The notes: generated from the letters alone by a model not told the origin. Shown: positions 7,592 through 16,423, counted from the stretch's first letter. The stretch: DNA of 64,000 bases from Mesorhizobium kowhaii (GCF_003253745.1 NZ_MZXV01000027.1:248001-312000); one strand, 5' to 3'. A program made the numbers and translations.

Positions 7592-8602
7592 CTAGCCGAC
7601 GTCGAGCACGATCTTGCCGATATGCTCGCCCTCTTCCATGCGCTCATGCGCCCGCCAGGCCTCGCTGAGCGGGAAGATCATGTCCATGACGGGAGCGACC
7701 TTGCGCGTGCCGAGCAACGGCCACACCTGCGCCTCCAGCGCTGCCGCGATCGCTGCCTTGAATTCGACGGTGCGCGGCCTCAGCGTCGACCCTGTGTGGG
7801 TCAGCCGCTTGACCATGATCTTCGAGAAGTCGGCGCTCGCCACGGCGCCGGCCTGCACGGCAATCTGCACAATACGACCCTCAATCGCCGCGGCCTCGTA
7901 GTTGCGTGCCACATAGTCGCCGCCAACCATGTCGAGGATGACATTTGCGCCTTTGCCTCCGGTCGCCTCCTTGACCGCGGCGACGAAATCCCCCTCGCGA
8001 TAGTTGATCGCCCGGTCGGCGCCCAGCTTCAGGCACGCGTCGCATTTCTCCTTGCTGCCGGCGGTGGTGATGACATAGGCGCCGAAAGCCGAGGCAAGCT
8101 GGATCGCCGTGGTGCCGATGCCGGACGAGCCGCCATGGACGAGCAGCGTCTCGCCGCTTTTCAGGCCGCCGCGCTCGAACACATTGTGCCAGACGGTGAA
8201 GTAGTTTTCCGGCACCGCCGCGGCTTCGGTGTGGGTAAAGCCGGCCGGCAGCGGCAGCACGCTGCCGGCGTGAACCTTGACATATTCGGCATAGCCGCCG
8301 CCGGGCGTGAGCGCGCAGACGCGGTCGCCGATGCGCCAGCGCGATATGTCATCGCCAAGAGCGGCCACTTCGCCCGAGGCCTCGAGGCCGGGCAGGTCGG
8401 ATGCGCCGGGCGGCGGCGGATAGGCGCCCTTGCGCTGCTGGATGTCGGGTCGGTTGACGCCGGCGGCATGCACCTTGATCAGGATCTCGCCGGGGCCGGG
8501 CTGCGGCACGTCGCGCGTTTCGGGTTTCAGCACCCGGGGGCCGCCCGGCTCCGAGATCGCGATGGCCGTCATTCTTGCCGGAACTTTCTGTCCGCTCGCC
8601 AT
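7592..8602 (-). CDS. NAD(P)H-quinone oxidoreductase, PIG3/QOR type
   Basis: A 336-residue zinc-independent medium-chain dehydrogenase/reductase. The N-terminal GroES-like half carries GEILIKVHAAGVNRPDIQQR. The Rossmann fold has LLVHGGSSGIGTTAIQLA near residue 150, with the NADPH-binding turn of the quinone oxidoreductase branch. No structural zinc cysteines are seen. The PIG3-like subgroup reduces ortho-quinones with NADPH. ATG 8602 follows AGGAAATCTC. It is divergent from the DUF1192 gene at 8715, sharing a 112-bp promoter region. Confidence 0.9.
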   Translation of the reverse strand: MASGQKVPARMTAIAISEPGGPRVLKPETRDVPQPGPGEILIKVHAAGVNRPDIQQRKGAYPPPPGASDLPGLEASGEVAALGDDISRWRIGDRVCALTPGGGYAEYVKVHAGSVLPLPAGFTHTEAAAVPENYFTVWHNVFERGGLKSGETLLVHGGSSGIGTTAIQLASAFGAYVITTAGSKEKCDACLKLGADRAINYREGDFVAAVKEATGGKGANVILDMVGGDYVARNYEAAAIEGRIVQIAVQAGAVASADFSKIMVKRLTHTGSTLRPRTVEFKAAIAAALEAQVWPLLGTRKVAPVMDMIFPLSEAWRAHERMEEGEHIGKIVLDVG

Positions 8603-8714
8603 GAGATTTCCTGTCTTTCCTCGCCGTTATCCGATCGGCTGTTTGCATCGACGCCCGTGCCCTATGTATGCTGATTGCCAAATCAGGCAAATGGCCAATC
8701 TGGGAGGAGCGACG

Positions 8715-8909
8715 ATGGCGATCTTCGACGACGAACCCAAGAAGAAGGCGCGCCCGCACGAGATCGGGCAGGACCTGTCGCTGCTTTCGGTTGGTGAATT
8801 GACCGAACGGATCGGCATCCTGCGCGATGAGATCACCCGCCTGGAAAACGAGCTCAAGGCCAAGGACAGCACCAAATCGGCCGCCGAAGCACTCTTCCGC
8901 CGCGAATAG
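8715..8909 (+). CDS. DUF1192 small coiled-coil protein (64 aa)
   Basis: A 64-residue DUF1192 protein. It starts MAIFDDEPKKKARPHEIGQD, then an amphipathic helix SVGELTERIGILRDEITRLENELKAKD predicted to form a coiled coil, and ends ALFRRE. GGGAGGAG lies 5 nt upstream of ATG 8715. The family is common in rhizobia and has no assigned function. It is divergent from the quinone oxidoreductase gene and 88 bp upstream of an MFS gene on the same strand. Confidence 0.85.
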   Translation: MAIFDDEPKKKARPHEIGQDLSLLSVGELTERIGILRDEITRLENELKAKDSTKSAAEALFRRE

Positions 8910-8997
8910 AGGCGGGCGCAAAGGCTCGCCGCCGAAAAGCCCGAATGCGACTGTCTTCAGACCCAGCGTCCCCCGCCAACCCGAGCCGGATCAAACA

Positions 8998-10245
8998 ATG
9001 TTCGCAACCTACCGACCGATCCTCTCGCTGCTTCGCGGCACCGCCTTTCTGCTCGCGGCGTCTGGATTGCACGGGCTGCTGTTGCCCCTGCGCGGTCAGT
9101 TGGAAGGCTTCTCGACCGCATCGCTCGGCCTGATGGGCACGGCCTGGGCCGGCGGCTTCGTCACCGGCTGTTTCTTTGCACCGCGCATCGTGCGCCGCGC
9201 CGGGCATGTGCGCGCGTTCGGCGCCTTCGCCGCGTCGGGCGCCATCGTGGCGCTGCTCACCGGGCTGATCATCGACGAATATGTCTGGATCCTGCTGCGC
9301 GCCTTCACCGGCTTCACCATGGCCGGCGCGTTCATGGTCATCGAAAGCTGGCTGAACGAGAAGGCCACCAACGAGAACCGCGGCACCGTCTTTGGCCTCT
9401 ACATGATGGTCACCTATGCCTCGATCATGGGCGGACAGATGATCGTCGCCGGCGGCGACGTGAAATCGGCATCGCTGTTCATGATCACCGGCATCCTGTT
9501 TTGCCTGTCACTGCTCCCGACCGCGGTTTCGACCGCCTCCCACCCCAAGCCGCTGCAGGATGTCTCGCTCGACGTCAAAGGCCTTTATGCCAATTCGCCA
9601 GTGTCGGCTGTCGCTTGCGTCCTGATCGGCATCGCCAACGGCGCCTGGGGCACGCTGGGCGCTGTCTATGGCGCCCGCATCGGCATTCCCACGGCCGAGA
9701 TCGCCTTGATGATGAGCCTGGTGGTCGTTGCCGGTGCCGCCATGCAGCTTCCGGCCGGGCGTCTCTCGGACAAGACCGACCGGCGTTTCGTGCTGGCGGG
9801 TGCTGCCTTCGGCGCGGCCTTGTTTGCGCTTGCCATCTTCCTGTTCGAGCCACGCTCCAGCGTCTTCGTCATCGTCTTCACCGCCGCCTATGGCGCCTTC
9901 GCCTATACGCTCTATTCGATCGCGGTGGCGCATGCCAACGATCACGCCCGCGCCGAGGATTTCGTCAAGGTGTCGGGCGGCCTGCTTCTGCTCTACGGCT
10001 TCGGCACGATGATCGGACCTCTGCTGGCAGCCGCCTTGATGGGCTGGATGCGCCCGGAAGGCCTGTTCCTGGCGACCGCTTTCGCGCATCTCTGCCTGGC
10101 GGGCTATACGCTGCTGCGCATCAGCCGGCGCGCTCCGGTGCCGATCGGCGATCGTGACGCCTTCAAGACGCAGCCGGCCGACCGTTCGGTGACGCCGGAA
10201 GCATTGCGGCTTGATCCCAGAAGAAAAGCAGAAGCAGACAGTTGA
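8998..10245 (+). CDS. MFS transporter, YcaD-like
   Basis: A 415-residue major facilitator with about 12 predicted transmembrane helices, starting MFATYRPILSLLRGTAFLLA. The GTAWAGGFVTGCFFAPRIVRR loop and the PAGRLSDKTDRRF motif between helices 8 and 9 are typical. The RAFTGFTMAGAFMVIESWLNE segment is characteristic of the YcaD branch. Substrate unknown. ATG 8998 has only a weak upstream AGCCGGA; longer frames overlap DUF1192 and are unlikely. The ArsR gene downstream may be co-transcribed. Confidence 0.85.
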   Translation: MFATYRPILSLLRGTAFLLAASGLHGLLLPLRGQLEGFSTASLGLMGTAWAGGFVTGCFFAPRIVRRAGHVRAFGAFAASGAIVALLTGLIIDEYVWILLRAFTGFTMAGAFMVIESWLNEKATNENRGTVFGLYMMVTYASIMGGQMIVAGGDVKSASLFMITGILFCLSLLPTAVSTASHPKPLQDVSLDVKGLYANSPVSAVACVLIGIANGAWGTLGAVYGARIGIPTAEIALMMSLVVVAGAAMQLPAGRLSDKTDRRFVLAGAAFGAALFALAIFLFEPRSSVFVIVFTAAYGAFAYTLYSIAVAHANDHARAEDFVKVSGGLLLLYGFGTMIGPLLAAALMGWMRPEGLFLATAFAHLCLAGYTLLRISRRAPVPIGDRDAFKTQPADRSVTPEALRLDPRRKAEADS

Positions 10246-10280
10246 GATTCGAGAGGCTTTGCCTCACTAATAAAGGCATG

Positions 10281-10541
10281 ATGTTTTCCGACGCCTTCAT
10301 GGCGATTGCCGACCCCAACCGGCGCCATCTTCTGGAAGAACTTCGACGCGGCCCGAAAACCGTCAACGAACTGGCCGCGGGTTTGCCCGTATCGCGCCCG
10401 GCCGTTTCGCAACATTTGAAAGTGCTGCTCGATGCCGGGCTGGTCAACGCCAAGGCCGAAGGCACCAGGCGCGTCTATACAGTGAGCAATCCCGGCTTCC
10501 TCAAACTCAACATCTGGCTCGATCAGTTCTGGCAAGCCTGA
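10281..10541 (+). CDS. ArsR-family winged-helix regulator (86 aa)
   Basis: A compact ArsR-type repressor, MFSDAFMAIADPNRRHLLEEL, with the recognition region NELAAGLPVSRPAVSQHLKVLLDAGLV. No metal-binding cysteine box is visible, so it is probably of the ArsR group that pairs with SRPBCC/AHSA1 or transporter genes. AAAGG at 10272-10276 favours ATG 10281; ATG 10278 is too close. It is 35 bp from the MFS stop, on the same strand, and convergent with the SRPBCC gene. Confidence 0.8.
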   Translation: MFSDAFMAIADPNRRHLLEELRRGPKTVNELAAGLPVSRPAVSQHLKVLLDAGLVNAKAEGTRRVYTVSNPGFLKLNIWLDQFWQA

Positions 10542-10575
10542 CGGCCCGCAGCATCGGCAACACTCACCTCGTAGT

Positions 10576-11040
10576 TCAAGCTTCCTTGCGCAAGACAGCG
10601 CCGAGCGCGTCGAGCAGCTCGCCTGTGCCATGTTCGCGTGTGGCTGGCGTGTCGTGGCCATCGAGGAAGGCGCCCTGTTCCGTCATCACAAGACGCGTGC
10701 CGTTGCCCTCGGCAAGGAGTTCGATCGTCGTCAGCGACACCGAAATGCGGGCTTCGCCAAACAGCATCTCGTAGCTGTAGACGATGCGCTGGTCCGGCAC
10801 GATGTCCTGGTAGACGGCGTTGAAGACGTGGATCGGACCATCCTTCGGCCCGCCGGCATTGACCTCCTTGCCGCCGACGCGGAAATCCATTTCGTGCCTG
10901 TGGGTCATCGGATTGTCGGGGTCGGCGAACCAGCGCCGCTTGGCGGCCGGATTGCTCAGCGCAAAATAGACTTTTGCGGGCGACGCTGGGTAGCTGCGCT
11001 CGATGACGAAGGTGGAATGGACGACGGAATGTTCGGTCAT
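10576..11040 (-). CDS. SRPBCC (AHSA1-like) domain protein
   Basis: A 154-residue START/AHSA1-superfamily protein. It opens [28 protein letters not shown], the typical beginning of this helix-grip fold, and ends in the long C-terminal helix. No catalytic residues are diagnostic; such proteins bind hydrophobic ligands. AAGGAG lies 7 nt before the ATG. It is the third gene of a minus-strand operon GST-ArsR-SRPBCC, with 11 bp from the ArsR stop. The ArsR plus SRPBCC pairing is a recurrent arrangement in proteobacteria. Confidence 0.85.
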   Translation of the reverse strand: MTEHSVVHSTFVIERSYPASPAKVYFALSNPAAKRRWFADPDNPMTHRHEMDFRVGGKEVNAGGPKDGPIHVFNAVYQDIVPDQRIVYSYEMLFGEARISVSLTTIELLAEGNGTRLVMTEQGAFLDGHDTPATREHGTGELLDALGAVLRKEA

Positions 11041-11051
11041 GATGGGCTCCT

Positions 11052-11396
11052 TCAGTTTCCTTCGGTGTCATCGCCAGTCTCGGCCAGAAAATCGCCGAGC
11101 CGATCCAGCCGGCGTTCCCAGGCAAGACGCCGTTCATTGATCCAGTGTTCGGCCGCTCTTAATGCTTTGGGTTCGATCTGGCAGGTGCGCACCCGGCCAA
11201 GCTTCTGCGTGCGCACGAGGCCGCTTGCCTCCAGCAGGTTCAGATGCTGGACGACGGCCGACAGCGACATCGCCAGCGGCTCGGCGAGCTGGCTGACCGA
11301 GGCCGGGCCGCGCGACAGCCGGTCGACCATCTGCCGCCGCGCCGGATCGGCGAGCGCCTGGAACATCAGATCGATCTGGGCAGGATCGTGCAGCAT
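11052..11396 (-). CDS. ArsR-family regulator adjacent to SRPBCC gene
   Basis: A 114-residue ArsR-type regulator. The N-terminal [20 protein letters not shown] and helix-turn-helix [28 protein letters not shown] are clear. The C-terminal extension ([21 protein letters not shown]) is typical of the subgroup partnered with AHSA1 proteins. It has no cysteine metal site. The start is 5 nt after the GST stop with a weak ribosome site, implying translational coupling. Likely controls its own operon; inference from context. Confidence 0.85.
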   Translation of the reverse strand: MLHDPAQIDLMFQALADPARRQMVDRLSRGPASVSQLAEPLAMSLSAVVQHLNLLEASGLVRTQKLGRVRTCQIEPKALRAAEHWINERRLAWERRLDRLGDFLAETGDDTEGN

Positions 11397-11401
11397 TGCG
11401 A

Positions 11402-12058
11402 TCAGCCGTTGTTGTAGGGGAAGAACTTGAAGTAGGGCTGCGCCTCCTCGATCACGCGGGCGAAAGCCGCGCGCTGCACCAGGCGGTCATGGTATCGTTT
11501 TACGGCAGGATACTTGTCGCCGAACGGCTCGACCTTGTTGGCATAAAACAGTGCGGGAGACGCCGAGCAATCGGCCATGCTGAAGGCGTCGCCGATCGCC
11601 CAGTTCTTCGTCTGCATGTCCTCTTCGAGGATGGCGTAGGAGTTGCGCAACTGGGCGCGGGCCTGCTCGACGCCGAACGGGTCGGTCTTGTCCTGCGGCC
11701 GCAACCGGTCGCCGACGATCTTCTGCATCGGCTCCTGAACATAGAAATCATAGAAGCGATCAGCCTGCCGGACTGCCAGCGCCAGGTCGATGTCGGCCGG
11801 GACGAGGTCGACCGGCCCCGGATAGTACGCGGCCAGATATTCGACGACGATGGTCGATTCCAGCACCGTGCGGTCGCGCGCATCGTCGCTCAGGGCCGGC
11901 ATCTTGCCGGTCGGCGAAATCTTCAGGAAGGCCGTGCGCGACTCGGTATCGCCGAGATCGACGATGACCGGCGTGAACGGTATGCCGTTCTCATACAGCG
12001 CGATCAACGGCTTCCAGCAGAAGGAGGCCAGTGGATGGAAATGAAGCGTCAGGGACAT
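11402..12058 (-). CDS. Glutathione S-transferase
   Basis: A 218-residue cytosolic GST. The N-terminal thioredoxin-fold domain begins LTLHFHPLASFCWKPLIALY, followed by the cis-proline segment SPTGKMPALSDD and the glutathione gamma-glutamyl contact LESTIVVEYL. The all-helical C-terminal domain includes FSMADCSASPALFYAN, the N-capping box region. Catalyses glutathione conjugation or related thiol chemistry; substrate unknown. First gene of the GST-ArsR-SRPBCC operon. The start has a poor ribosome site. Confidence 0.85.
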   Translation of the reverse strand: MSLTLHFHPLASFCWKPLIALYENGIPFTPVIVDLGDTESRTAFLKISPTGKMPALSDDARDRTVLESTIVVEYLAAYYPGPVDLVPADIDLALAVRQADRFYDFYVQEPMQKIVGDRLRPQDKTDPFGVEQARAQLRNSYAILEEDMQTKNWAIGDAFSMADCSASPALFYANKVEPFGDKYPAVKRYHDRLVQRAAFARVIEEAQPYFKFFPYNNG

Positions 12059-12182
12059 TTTTTGCTCGTCTGTTTCAGGATGCGTCGGTGGTCGCTGCCG
12101 TGCTGCTTGCCAGAATAAAACACTGAAGCATTTACTTAACTATTGCGACAGGCCTGGCTCGTCAAGGCCCGTGCAGGATGGC

Positions 12183-13019
12183 TCAATTGGCTTGAGTGTG
12201 ATCGACGATGGCGGCGACCATCACCGTCCAGTCGTCCGGATGCAACTCGTGGCCGCCGCCTGTGATCCGAAGAATTTTGGCGCCGGCGACAGCCTCGGCC
12301 AGCGCCTCGCCGTGCTCGACCGGAAAGATCGGATCCGCCGTGCCATGGATGACCAGCAGTGACGCCGTCATCTCGTGCACGCGGCCCTTCCACGCATCGC
12401 CACCCCTAAGCATGAAGTGATTGGTCGCGCTCAGCAGGCCACCGGAGCGGTCATAATCGTGCTCGACAAAAGCCCGCATCTGGGCCTCATCAAATGGGTG
12501 CACGGTGCTGGCGATCGCCTGCGCGTCCTTGACGATGAAATCGACCACCTGGCCACGGTTCGACCAATCGACTTTCGCGCCCTCAGCCGAATGCTTGATA
12601 TAGGCATCGCTCGTCTGAGGCAGTTGCGAGGTGTCGATCCCCAGGGGCGAGCTGCTGATGACGATCAGCGAAGCGACACGGGACGGGTGCTTGAGGGCCA
12701 CAAGCTGCGCGATCATACCGCCCATCGACATGCCGACAACATGTGCCTTGCCAACGCCGTGGTCGTCGAGAACACGCATCGCGTCGTCGGCCATGTCATC
12801 GAATGTATAAGGCGGCTCTCCCGGCGGATATTTGGTCGAGCAGCCGGTATCGCGATTGTCATAGCGGATCACGAACAGGTCGGCATCGGCCAGTTTCCGG
12901 CACAGCGCCTGCGGCCACCAGAGCATGGAGGCCATCGCTCCCATGATCAGCAACAGCGGCGGGTTTGCCGGATCGCCAAAGGCCTCGGATACGATCTTGG
13001 GGCGTTCGATGGTTGTCAT
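12183..13019 (-). CDS. Alpha/beta-fold hydrolase
   Basis: A 278-residue hydrolase. The oxyanion region is PLLLIMGAMASMLWWP and the nucleophile elbow is VVGMSMGGMIAQ. The acid is in GTADPIFP and the histidine in GGGHELHPDDW, so the catalytic triad is complete. It resembles the RdmC/esterase-type alpha/beta hydrolases; substrate unknown. ATG 13019 follows AGGAG at 8 nt; the frame extends further upstream but would overlap the divergent HxlR gene. The shared promoter contains two inverted repeats, suggesting control by that HxlR protein. Confidence 0.88.
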   Translation of the reverse strand: MTTIERPKIVSEAFGDPANPPLLLIMGAMASMLWWPQALCRKLADADLFVIRYDNRDTGCSTKYPPGEPPYTFDDMADDAMRVLDDHGVGKAHVVGMSMGGMIAQLVALKHPSRVASLIVISSSPLGIDTSQLPQTSDAYIKHSAEGAKVDWSNRGQVVDFIVKDAQAIASTVHPFDEAQMRAFVEHDYDRSGGLLSATNHFMLRGGDAWKGRVHEMTASLLVIHGTADPIFPVEHGEALAEAVAGAKILRITGGGHELHPDDWTVMVAAIVDHTQAN

Positions 13020-13045
13020 GGCTCGGTCTCCTGCCCAGCAATACT

Positions 13046-13100
13046 GATTGCATTTTGCAATCGGTTGCACGATAATAAAACTGATACGATAATGCAACCG
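13046..13100. promoter_or_regulatory. Operator-like inverted repeats between hydrolase and HxlR genes
   Basis: GATTGCA-TTT-TGCAATC (13046-13062) is a perfect 7-3-7 palindrome. CGGTTGCA (13062-13069) and TGCAACCG (13093-13100) are exact reverse complements 23 bp apart. Both share the TTGCA core and lie in the 99-bp divergent promoter. HxlR proteins commonly autoregulate from such shared regions (established for the family); binding here is inference. Confidence 0.6.
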
Positions 13101-13118
13101 GTTTTTTGGAGAAATCTC

Positions 13119-13640
13119 ATGAGCATGGATCACCGGTCCGGATGCCCGATCAACCTGTCGCTGGAAGTGTTCGGCGACCGCTGGAGCCTGATCATCCTTC
13201 GCGACATGATTTTCGGCGGCAGGCGCCACTTCCGCGAGCTGCTCAACGGATCGATGGAAGGCATTGCCTCCAACATCCTTGCCGACCGGCTGAAGCGGCT
13301 GATGGAGCTGGGCATGCTGACCAAGGCCGACGATCCCAGCCACAAGCAGAAGGCGATCTACAGCCTGACCGAGATGGCGATCACCCTGGTGCCGATCCTG
13401 GCCCATCTCGGCGCCTGGGGCCGTGTCTGGCTGCCGGTCAGCGAAGAACTGTCGATCCGCGCCGAGCTTCTGGAGAAAGGCGGACCGCCGCTGTGGGACA
13501 AGTTCATGGACGAGTTGCGCCACGATCATCTCGGCATGCCGCTCGATACACCGGCGGACGCTACCGTTCGGGCGACCTTGCAGGCCGCCTACGAGGCCGT
13601 GGTCGCCAGCAAGGCCCTCGCCGCCAGCCCGGCCGCTTGA
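13119..13640 (+). CDS. HxlR-family transcriptional regulator
   Basis: A 173-residue MarR-like HxlR winged-helix regulator. The hallmark CPINLSLEVFGDRWSLIILRD starts at residue 9, with the cysteine often used for redox or quinone sensing. It is followed by FRELLNGSMEGIASNILADRLKRL and the wing. ATG 13119 follows TTGGAGAAATCTC. The C-terminal 60 residues are longer than the minimal HxlR fold. It is divergent from the alpha/beta hydrolase gene and probably represses it and itself. Confidence 0.88.
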   Translation: MSMDHRSGCPINLSLEVFGDRWSLIILRDMIFGGRRHFRELLNGSMEGIASNILADRLKRLMELGMLTKADDPSHKQKAIYSLTEMAITLVPILAHLGAWGRVWLPVSEELSIRAELLEKGGPPLWDKFMDELRHDHLGMPLDTPADATVRATLQAAYEAVVASKALAASPAA

Positions 13641-13717
13641 CCAACTTATTTTCCCGTTTGGGACCCGGCTCTGCTAGAAGAGGCGGAAAATCACGATTCA
13701 CGGGATTGGATAAGGTC

Positions 13718-13951
13718 TTGGTTGAGAACTCTCGGGATGCTGCCCGCGCGCGCGCTGACCTGCGTTTCAAGAAGCAGGAAGAGGCGGCAACCGTCCGCCA
13801 GAAGGCGATGGCCGAATACGTCGCCGAGAGCGACGCCCGCCAGGCCAAGACCAACAAGTTGCGGGCGCTCCGTCTCGCCAAGGAAGCGGAAGACCTTGCC
13901 AACGCGCCGGCGGCACCCGCCAAGAAGCCGGCCCGCGCCAAGAAGAAATAG
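13718..13951 (+). CDS. Small Ala/Lys/Arg-rich charged protein (77 aa)
   Basis: A 77-residue soluble protein rich in Ala, Lys, Arg and Glu, predicted almost wholly helical. It contains ARARADLRFKKQEEAATVRQ and a KKPARAKKK tail. No ATG is available at the right place; TTG 13718 is preceded by GGATAAGG and gives the best start, with TTG 13706 possible. I do not recognise a named family, though similar short lysine-tailed proteins occur in rhizobia. The codon pattern is regular. A short repeat copy lies downstream. Confidence 0.6.
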   Translation: MVENSRDAARARADLRFKKQEEAATVRQKAMAEYVAESDARQAKTNKLRALRLAKEAEDLANAPAAPAKKPARAKKK

Positions 13952-13971
13952 CGCTGCCAGCCGGCACGTCT

Positions 13972-14038
13972 GGAGCAATTCCAGGAAAAGTGTGAAACGG
14001 TTTCCGTCCGGAATTGCGTCAAAACAAAGAGATGGAGC
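13972..14038. repeat. Palindromic repeat, copy 3 (short variant)
   Basis: GGAGCAATTCCAGG, then GGAATTGCGTCAAAACAAAG. This keeps the outer GCAATTCC/GGAATTGC stem but lacks the inner GCGC hairpin; instead it has TTTCCGTCC. Copy 4 at 15161 is of the same short type. It does not overlap a stop codon. Confidence 0.75.
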
Positions 14039-14183
14039 CACAGCGGTAGTACCATGTCCGGATGGTGTCGGTGAACGCCGCTTTCCATTCCGCCTCTTCA
14101 TGCGAAGCTATTTCAACCGAAACCGGGATTTTGCCGTGCCCGTCGACGGTCGATGATCGACGCGTTTCAACCAGGAGACTGCC

Positions 14184-14615
14184 ATGACCGCACTGTCGCT
14201 CGAAAAAGCCGTTGAGATCATCGATGCCGCCTTTGCCAGGGGCGCCGATCTCAAGCTCAAGCCGCTCGGCGTCTCGGTGCTCGACGCCGGCGGACATCTG
14301 GTCGCCTTCCAGCGCCAGGACGGCGCCTCGTTCCTGCGTCCGCAAATGTCGGCCGGCAAGGCCTATGGCGCGCTCGCCATCGGTATGGGCTCGCGCCGCG
14401 TCGAGGCCTTCGCCAAGGAGCGCCCGCACCTCGTTGCCGGCATCTCGGACGTGTCTGGCGGACGCGTGCTGCCGGTCGTCGGCGGTGTGCTGATCCGTGA
14501 CAAGGCCGGCGCCATCATCGGCGCCGTCGGCATTTCCGGCGATACGTCAGACAATGACGAAGCGGCTGCCATCGCCGGCATCGAGGCCGCCGGCTTCACC
14601 GCCGATCCTGGTTGA
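14184..14615 (+). CDS. GlcG/HbpS family protein (DUF336)
   Basis: A 143-residue heme-degrading/heme-binding GlcG-HbpS fold protein. The visible pattern is SVLDAGGHLVAFQRQDGA, PQMSAGKAYGAL, VVGGVLIRDKAGAIIGAVGISGDTSDNDEAAA. In glycolate and propanediol operons members are accessory proteins; HbpS binds heme. The role here is open. AGGAG lies 7 nt before ATG 14184. It is followed by a convergent membrane protein gene 10 bp away. Confidence 0.88.
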   Translation: MTALSLEKAVEIIDAAFARGADLKLKPLGVSVLDAGGHLVAFQRQDGASFLRPQMSAGKAYGALAIGMGSRRVEAFAKERPHLVAGISDVSGGRVLPVVGGVLIRDKAGAIIGAVGISGDTSDNDEAAAIAGIEAAGFTADPG

Positions 14616-14625
14616 GGCGCCGGCT

Positions 14626-15027
14626 CTAATTTAAGTTGATGTCTCTGCTCGCCGACCGCATCGACACTGCGAACCCGGCCAGCACGTCGAACAGCGTGAT
14701 GACCATCAGCGTGAAGAAGATGGAATGTGCCGCGCCCTTCACCAGCAGGAATTCGACCAGGAACGCAACGAAGACCAGTGTCGACAAAAGATGATCCATG
14801 ATCGAGGCACTGGTCGTGCGCGTCGACTTCACCATTTCGGCGAAAAGGAAAATCAGCCCAATCAGCACCATCAGATCGCCGAGCGTCATCGAGAACACCC
14901 CGCCCGACATCATCCTGAAGGAGAAGATTTCGCTCGCCCACGGATCGTCGCCGCCGCCGAATATTCCGAGCAGGCCGAGATTGTAGAGCACGAAAGGCAC
15001 GATCAAAAGCGGGACGGCACCGAACAT
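14626..15027 (-). CDS. Conserved integral membrane protein (133 aa)
   Basis: A 133-residue protein with four predicted transmembrane segments: VPLLIVPFVLYNLGLLGIFG, LMVLIGLIFLFAEMV, LLSTLVFVAFLVEFLLV and SIFFTLMVITLFDVLAGFAV. The first loop (DDPWASEIFSFRMMSG) is well structured. GGAGA lies 8 nt before ATG 15027; longer frames upstream run through repeat copy 4. Such proteins are conserved in rhizobia, with no assigned function. Single gene. Confidence 0.8.
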   Translation of the reverse strand: MFGAVPLLIVPFVLYNLGLLGIFGGGDDPWASEIFSFRMMSGGVFSMTLGDLMVLIGLIFLFAEMVKSTRTTSASIMDHLLSTLVFVAFLVEFLLVKGAAHSIFFTLMVITLFDVLAGFAVSMRSASRDINLN

Positions 15028-15160
15028 CTGGCGTCTCCATATGGGGGCAATCTTCTGTAGAATGCGCCACAGGCACGCCGTCAAGATTTTTCGTGAAAGG
15101 CCACGAACACGGTCGAAGACCGGATGCAACAACCATGTCAGCCGGTCGCCCGGCCGACAT

Positions 15161-15224
15161 GGAGCAGATTCCAGGAAAGTGAAACGATTTTCCGTCCGGA
15201 ATTGCGTCAAACAAAGAGATCGAG
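15161..15224. repeat. Palindromic repeat, copy 4 (short variant)
   Basis: GGAGCAGATTCCAGG to GGAATTGCGTCAAACAAAG, the same short form as copy 3 with one inserted base in the left arm. It occupies most of the 310-bp gap 15028-15337 together with the rpmF terminator; I see no gene there. Confidence 0.7.
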
Positions 15225-15282
15225 GGCTCAGCGCGCCAACGCGGGCCAGGGGCTGCCCGGTCCTGGGGCCCGCCAAACGCAA

Positions 15283-15307
15283 AAAGACCGGCCACTGGCC
15301 GGTCTTT
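15283..15307 (-). terminator. Terminator of rpmF
   Basis: AAAGACCGGCCA and TGGCCGGTCTTT are perfect 12-bp arms with a single C between; a practical loop of a few bases is likely. On the minus strand it is followed by TTTTTGCG. It lies 31 bp beyond the rpmF stop. Confidence 0.85.
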
Positions 15308-15337
15308 CGATAGCTCAAAACGTCGAAAAAGCTGGTC

Positions 15338-15520
15338 TCAGCTTTCCTTGGGCGTCAACACCTGACGGCCGCGATACATGCCGGTCTTCAGGTCGATGTG
15401 ATGCGGACGGCGCATTTCGCCGGAATTCTTGTCCTCGACATAGGTCGGGGCCTTGAGGGCGTCGGCCGAGCGGCGCATGCCGCGCTTGGACGGAGAGGTT
15501 TTTCGTTTCGGAACGGCCAT
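15338..15520 (-). CDS. rpmF: 50S ribosomal protein L32
   Basis: A 60-residue L32 protein: [20 protein letters not shown] at the N-terminus and the alphaproteobacterial [17 protein letters not shown] tail. It lacks the zinc-ribbon cysteines, as usual for this lineage. GGAG lies 7 nt before the ATG and a strong terminator follows. Component of the large ribosomal subunit. Confidence 0.97.
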   Translation of the reverse strand: MAVPKRKTSPSKRGMRRSADALKAPTYVEDKNSGEMRRPHHIDLKTGMYRGRQVLTPKES

Positions 15521-15661
15521 GGATATGCTCCATTACATGGTCAAAAAGCCTCGCCCGCCCTCGTAAAAGGGCCGTGTCGGGGCCGGAATCTGAGAAAGTC
15601 GGGTGCCTATACACGCCCTGCGCCGTTTTGGCCAGCACTGCCGCGAATTTTTTTGAGCTGG

Positions 15662-16423
15662 CTACTGCAGACAGCCGACATAGGCGCCGGAGCGGCCAGC
15701 GCGGCGCTCGATCAGATTGGCGAGCCGTCTCAGGCCCGGGCCGGGCTTCGCCGGATTGCGGGCAATCGGATTTGGCAGGGAGACGGCGAGCAGGGCTGCC
15801 TGCCGTCGCGACAATTGCTTTGCTGAAACGCCGAAATGGTGCTGTGCCGCGGCCTCGATGCCATAGATGCCCGGCCCCCACTCTGCGATGTTGAGATAGA
15901 TTTCCATGATGCGCCGTTTCGACATCACCGCGTCGAAATAGACGGCCAGCGGCAGTTCGACCACCTTGCGCACCGAGCCCAGCGGCCGCGACCAGAGAAA
16001 CAGGTTCTTGACCGTCTGCATGGTGATGGTCGAGGCGCCGCGCGTCGCTTCGCCGGCCAGCGCGTCGTCGACGACGCCCCTCAGCTCGCCGAGATCGACA
16101 CCCCGGTGAAAGCAGAACTGCCCATCCTCCGACATGATGACCGAATTGGCCAGCACCGGCGCCACGTCGTCGATCGACACCCAGCGGCGGTCGTAGCCGG
16201 AGAACGTCGCCAGGTCCTTCAGCATCAGTGTCGAGACCGGATGCACGAAGGACGGCAGATAGAGGAACGTCAGCACCGTTGGTATGAGCGCCAGCACCGC
16301 GGCCACGACGATGCCGCGCCGGACCCAGCGCTTGAGACTGCGGCGGTTCACGCCCCGCGATCTCGTCGCCATGTCCAGCTTTTCGATTTCATGATCGACG
16401 ATCGGTTCCGCCAAGCCGCCCAA
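15662..16423 (-). CDS. mtgA: Monofunctional peptidoglycan glycosyltransferase
   Basis: A GT51-family enzyme that polymerises lipid II glycan strands at the inner membrane. It has a basic N-terminus, a transmembrane segment ([20 protein letters not shown]), then the GT51 motifs: the catalytic glutamate region [59 protein letters not shown] is split here as [13 protein letters not shown] and [14 protein letters not shown], and [11 protein letters not shown]. It ends without a transpeptidase domain. TTG 16423 has GGGAGAA upstream and gives 253 residues; ATG 16372 is the alternative start (236 residues). Confidence 0.92.
   Translation of the reverse strand: MGGLAEPIVDHEIEKLDMATRSRGVNRRSLKRWVRRGIVVAAVLALIPTVLTFLYLPSFVHPVSTLMLKDLATFSGYDRRWVSIDDVAPVLANSVIMSEDGQFCFHRGVDLGELRGVVDDALAGEATRGASTITMQTVKNLFLWSRPLGSVRKVVELPLAVYFDAVMSKRRIMEIYLNIAEWGPGIYGIEAAAQHHFGVSAKQLSRRQAALLAVSLPNPIARNPAKPGPGLRRLANLIERRAGRSGAYVGCLQ

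Noticed and set aside
12375..13118. N-terminal extension of the HxlR frame back to 12375
   Set aside because: It would run antisense through the whole alpha/beta hydrolase gene; ATG 13119 with a good ribosome site starts exactly at the HxlR family N-terminus.
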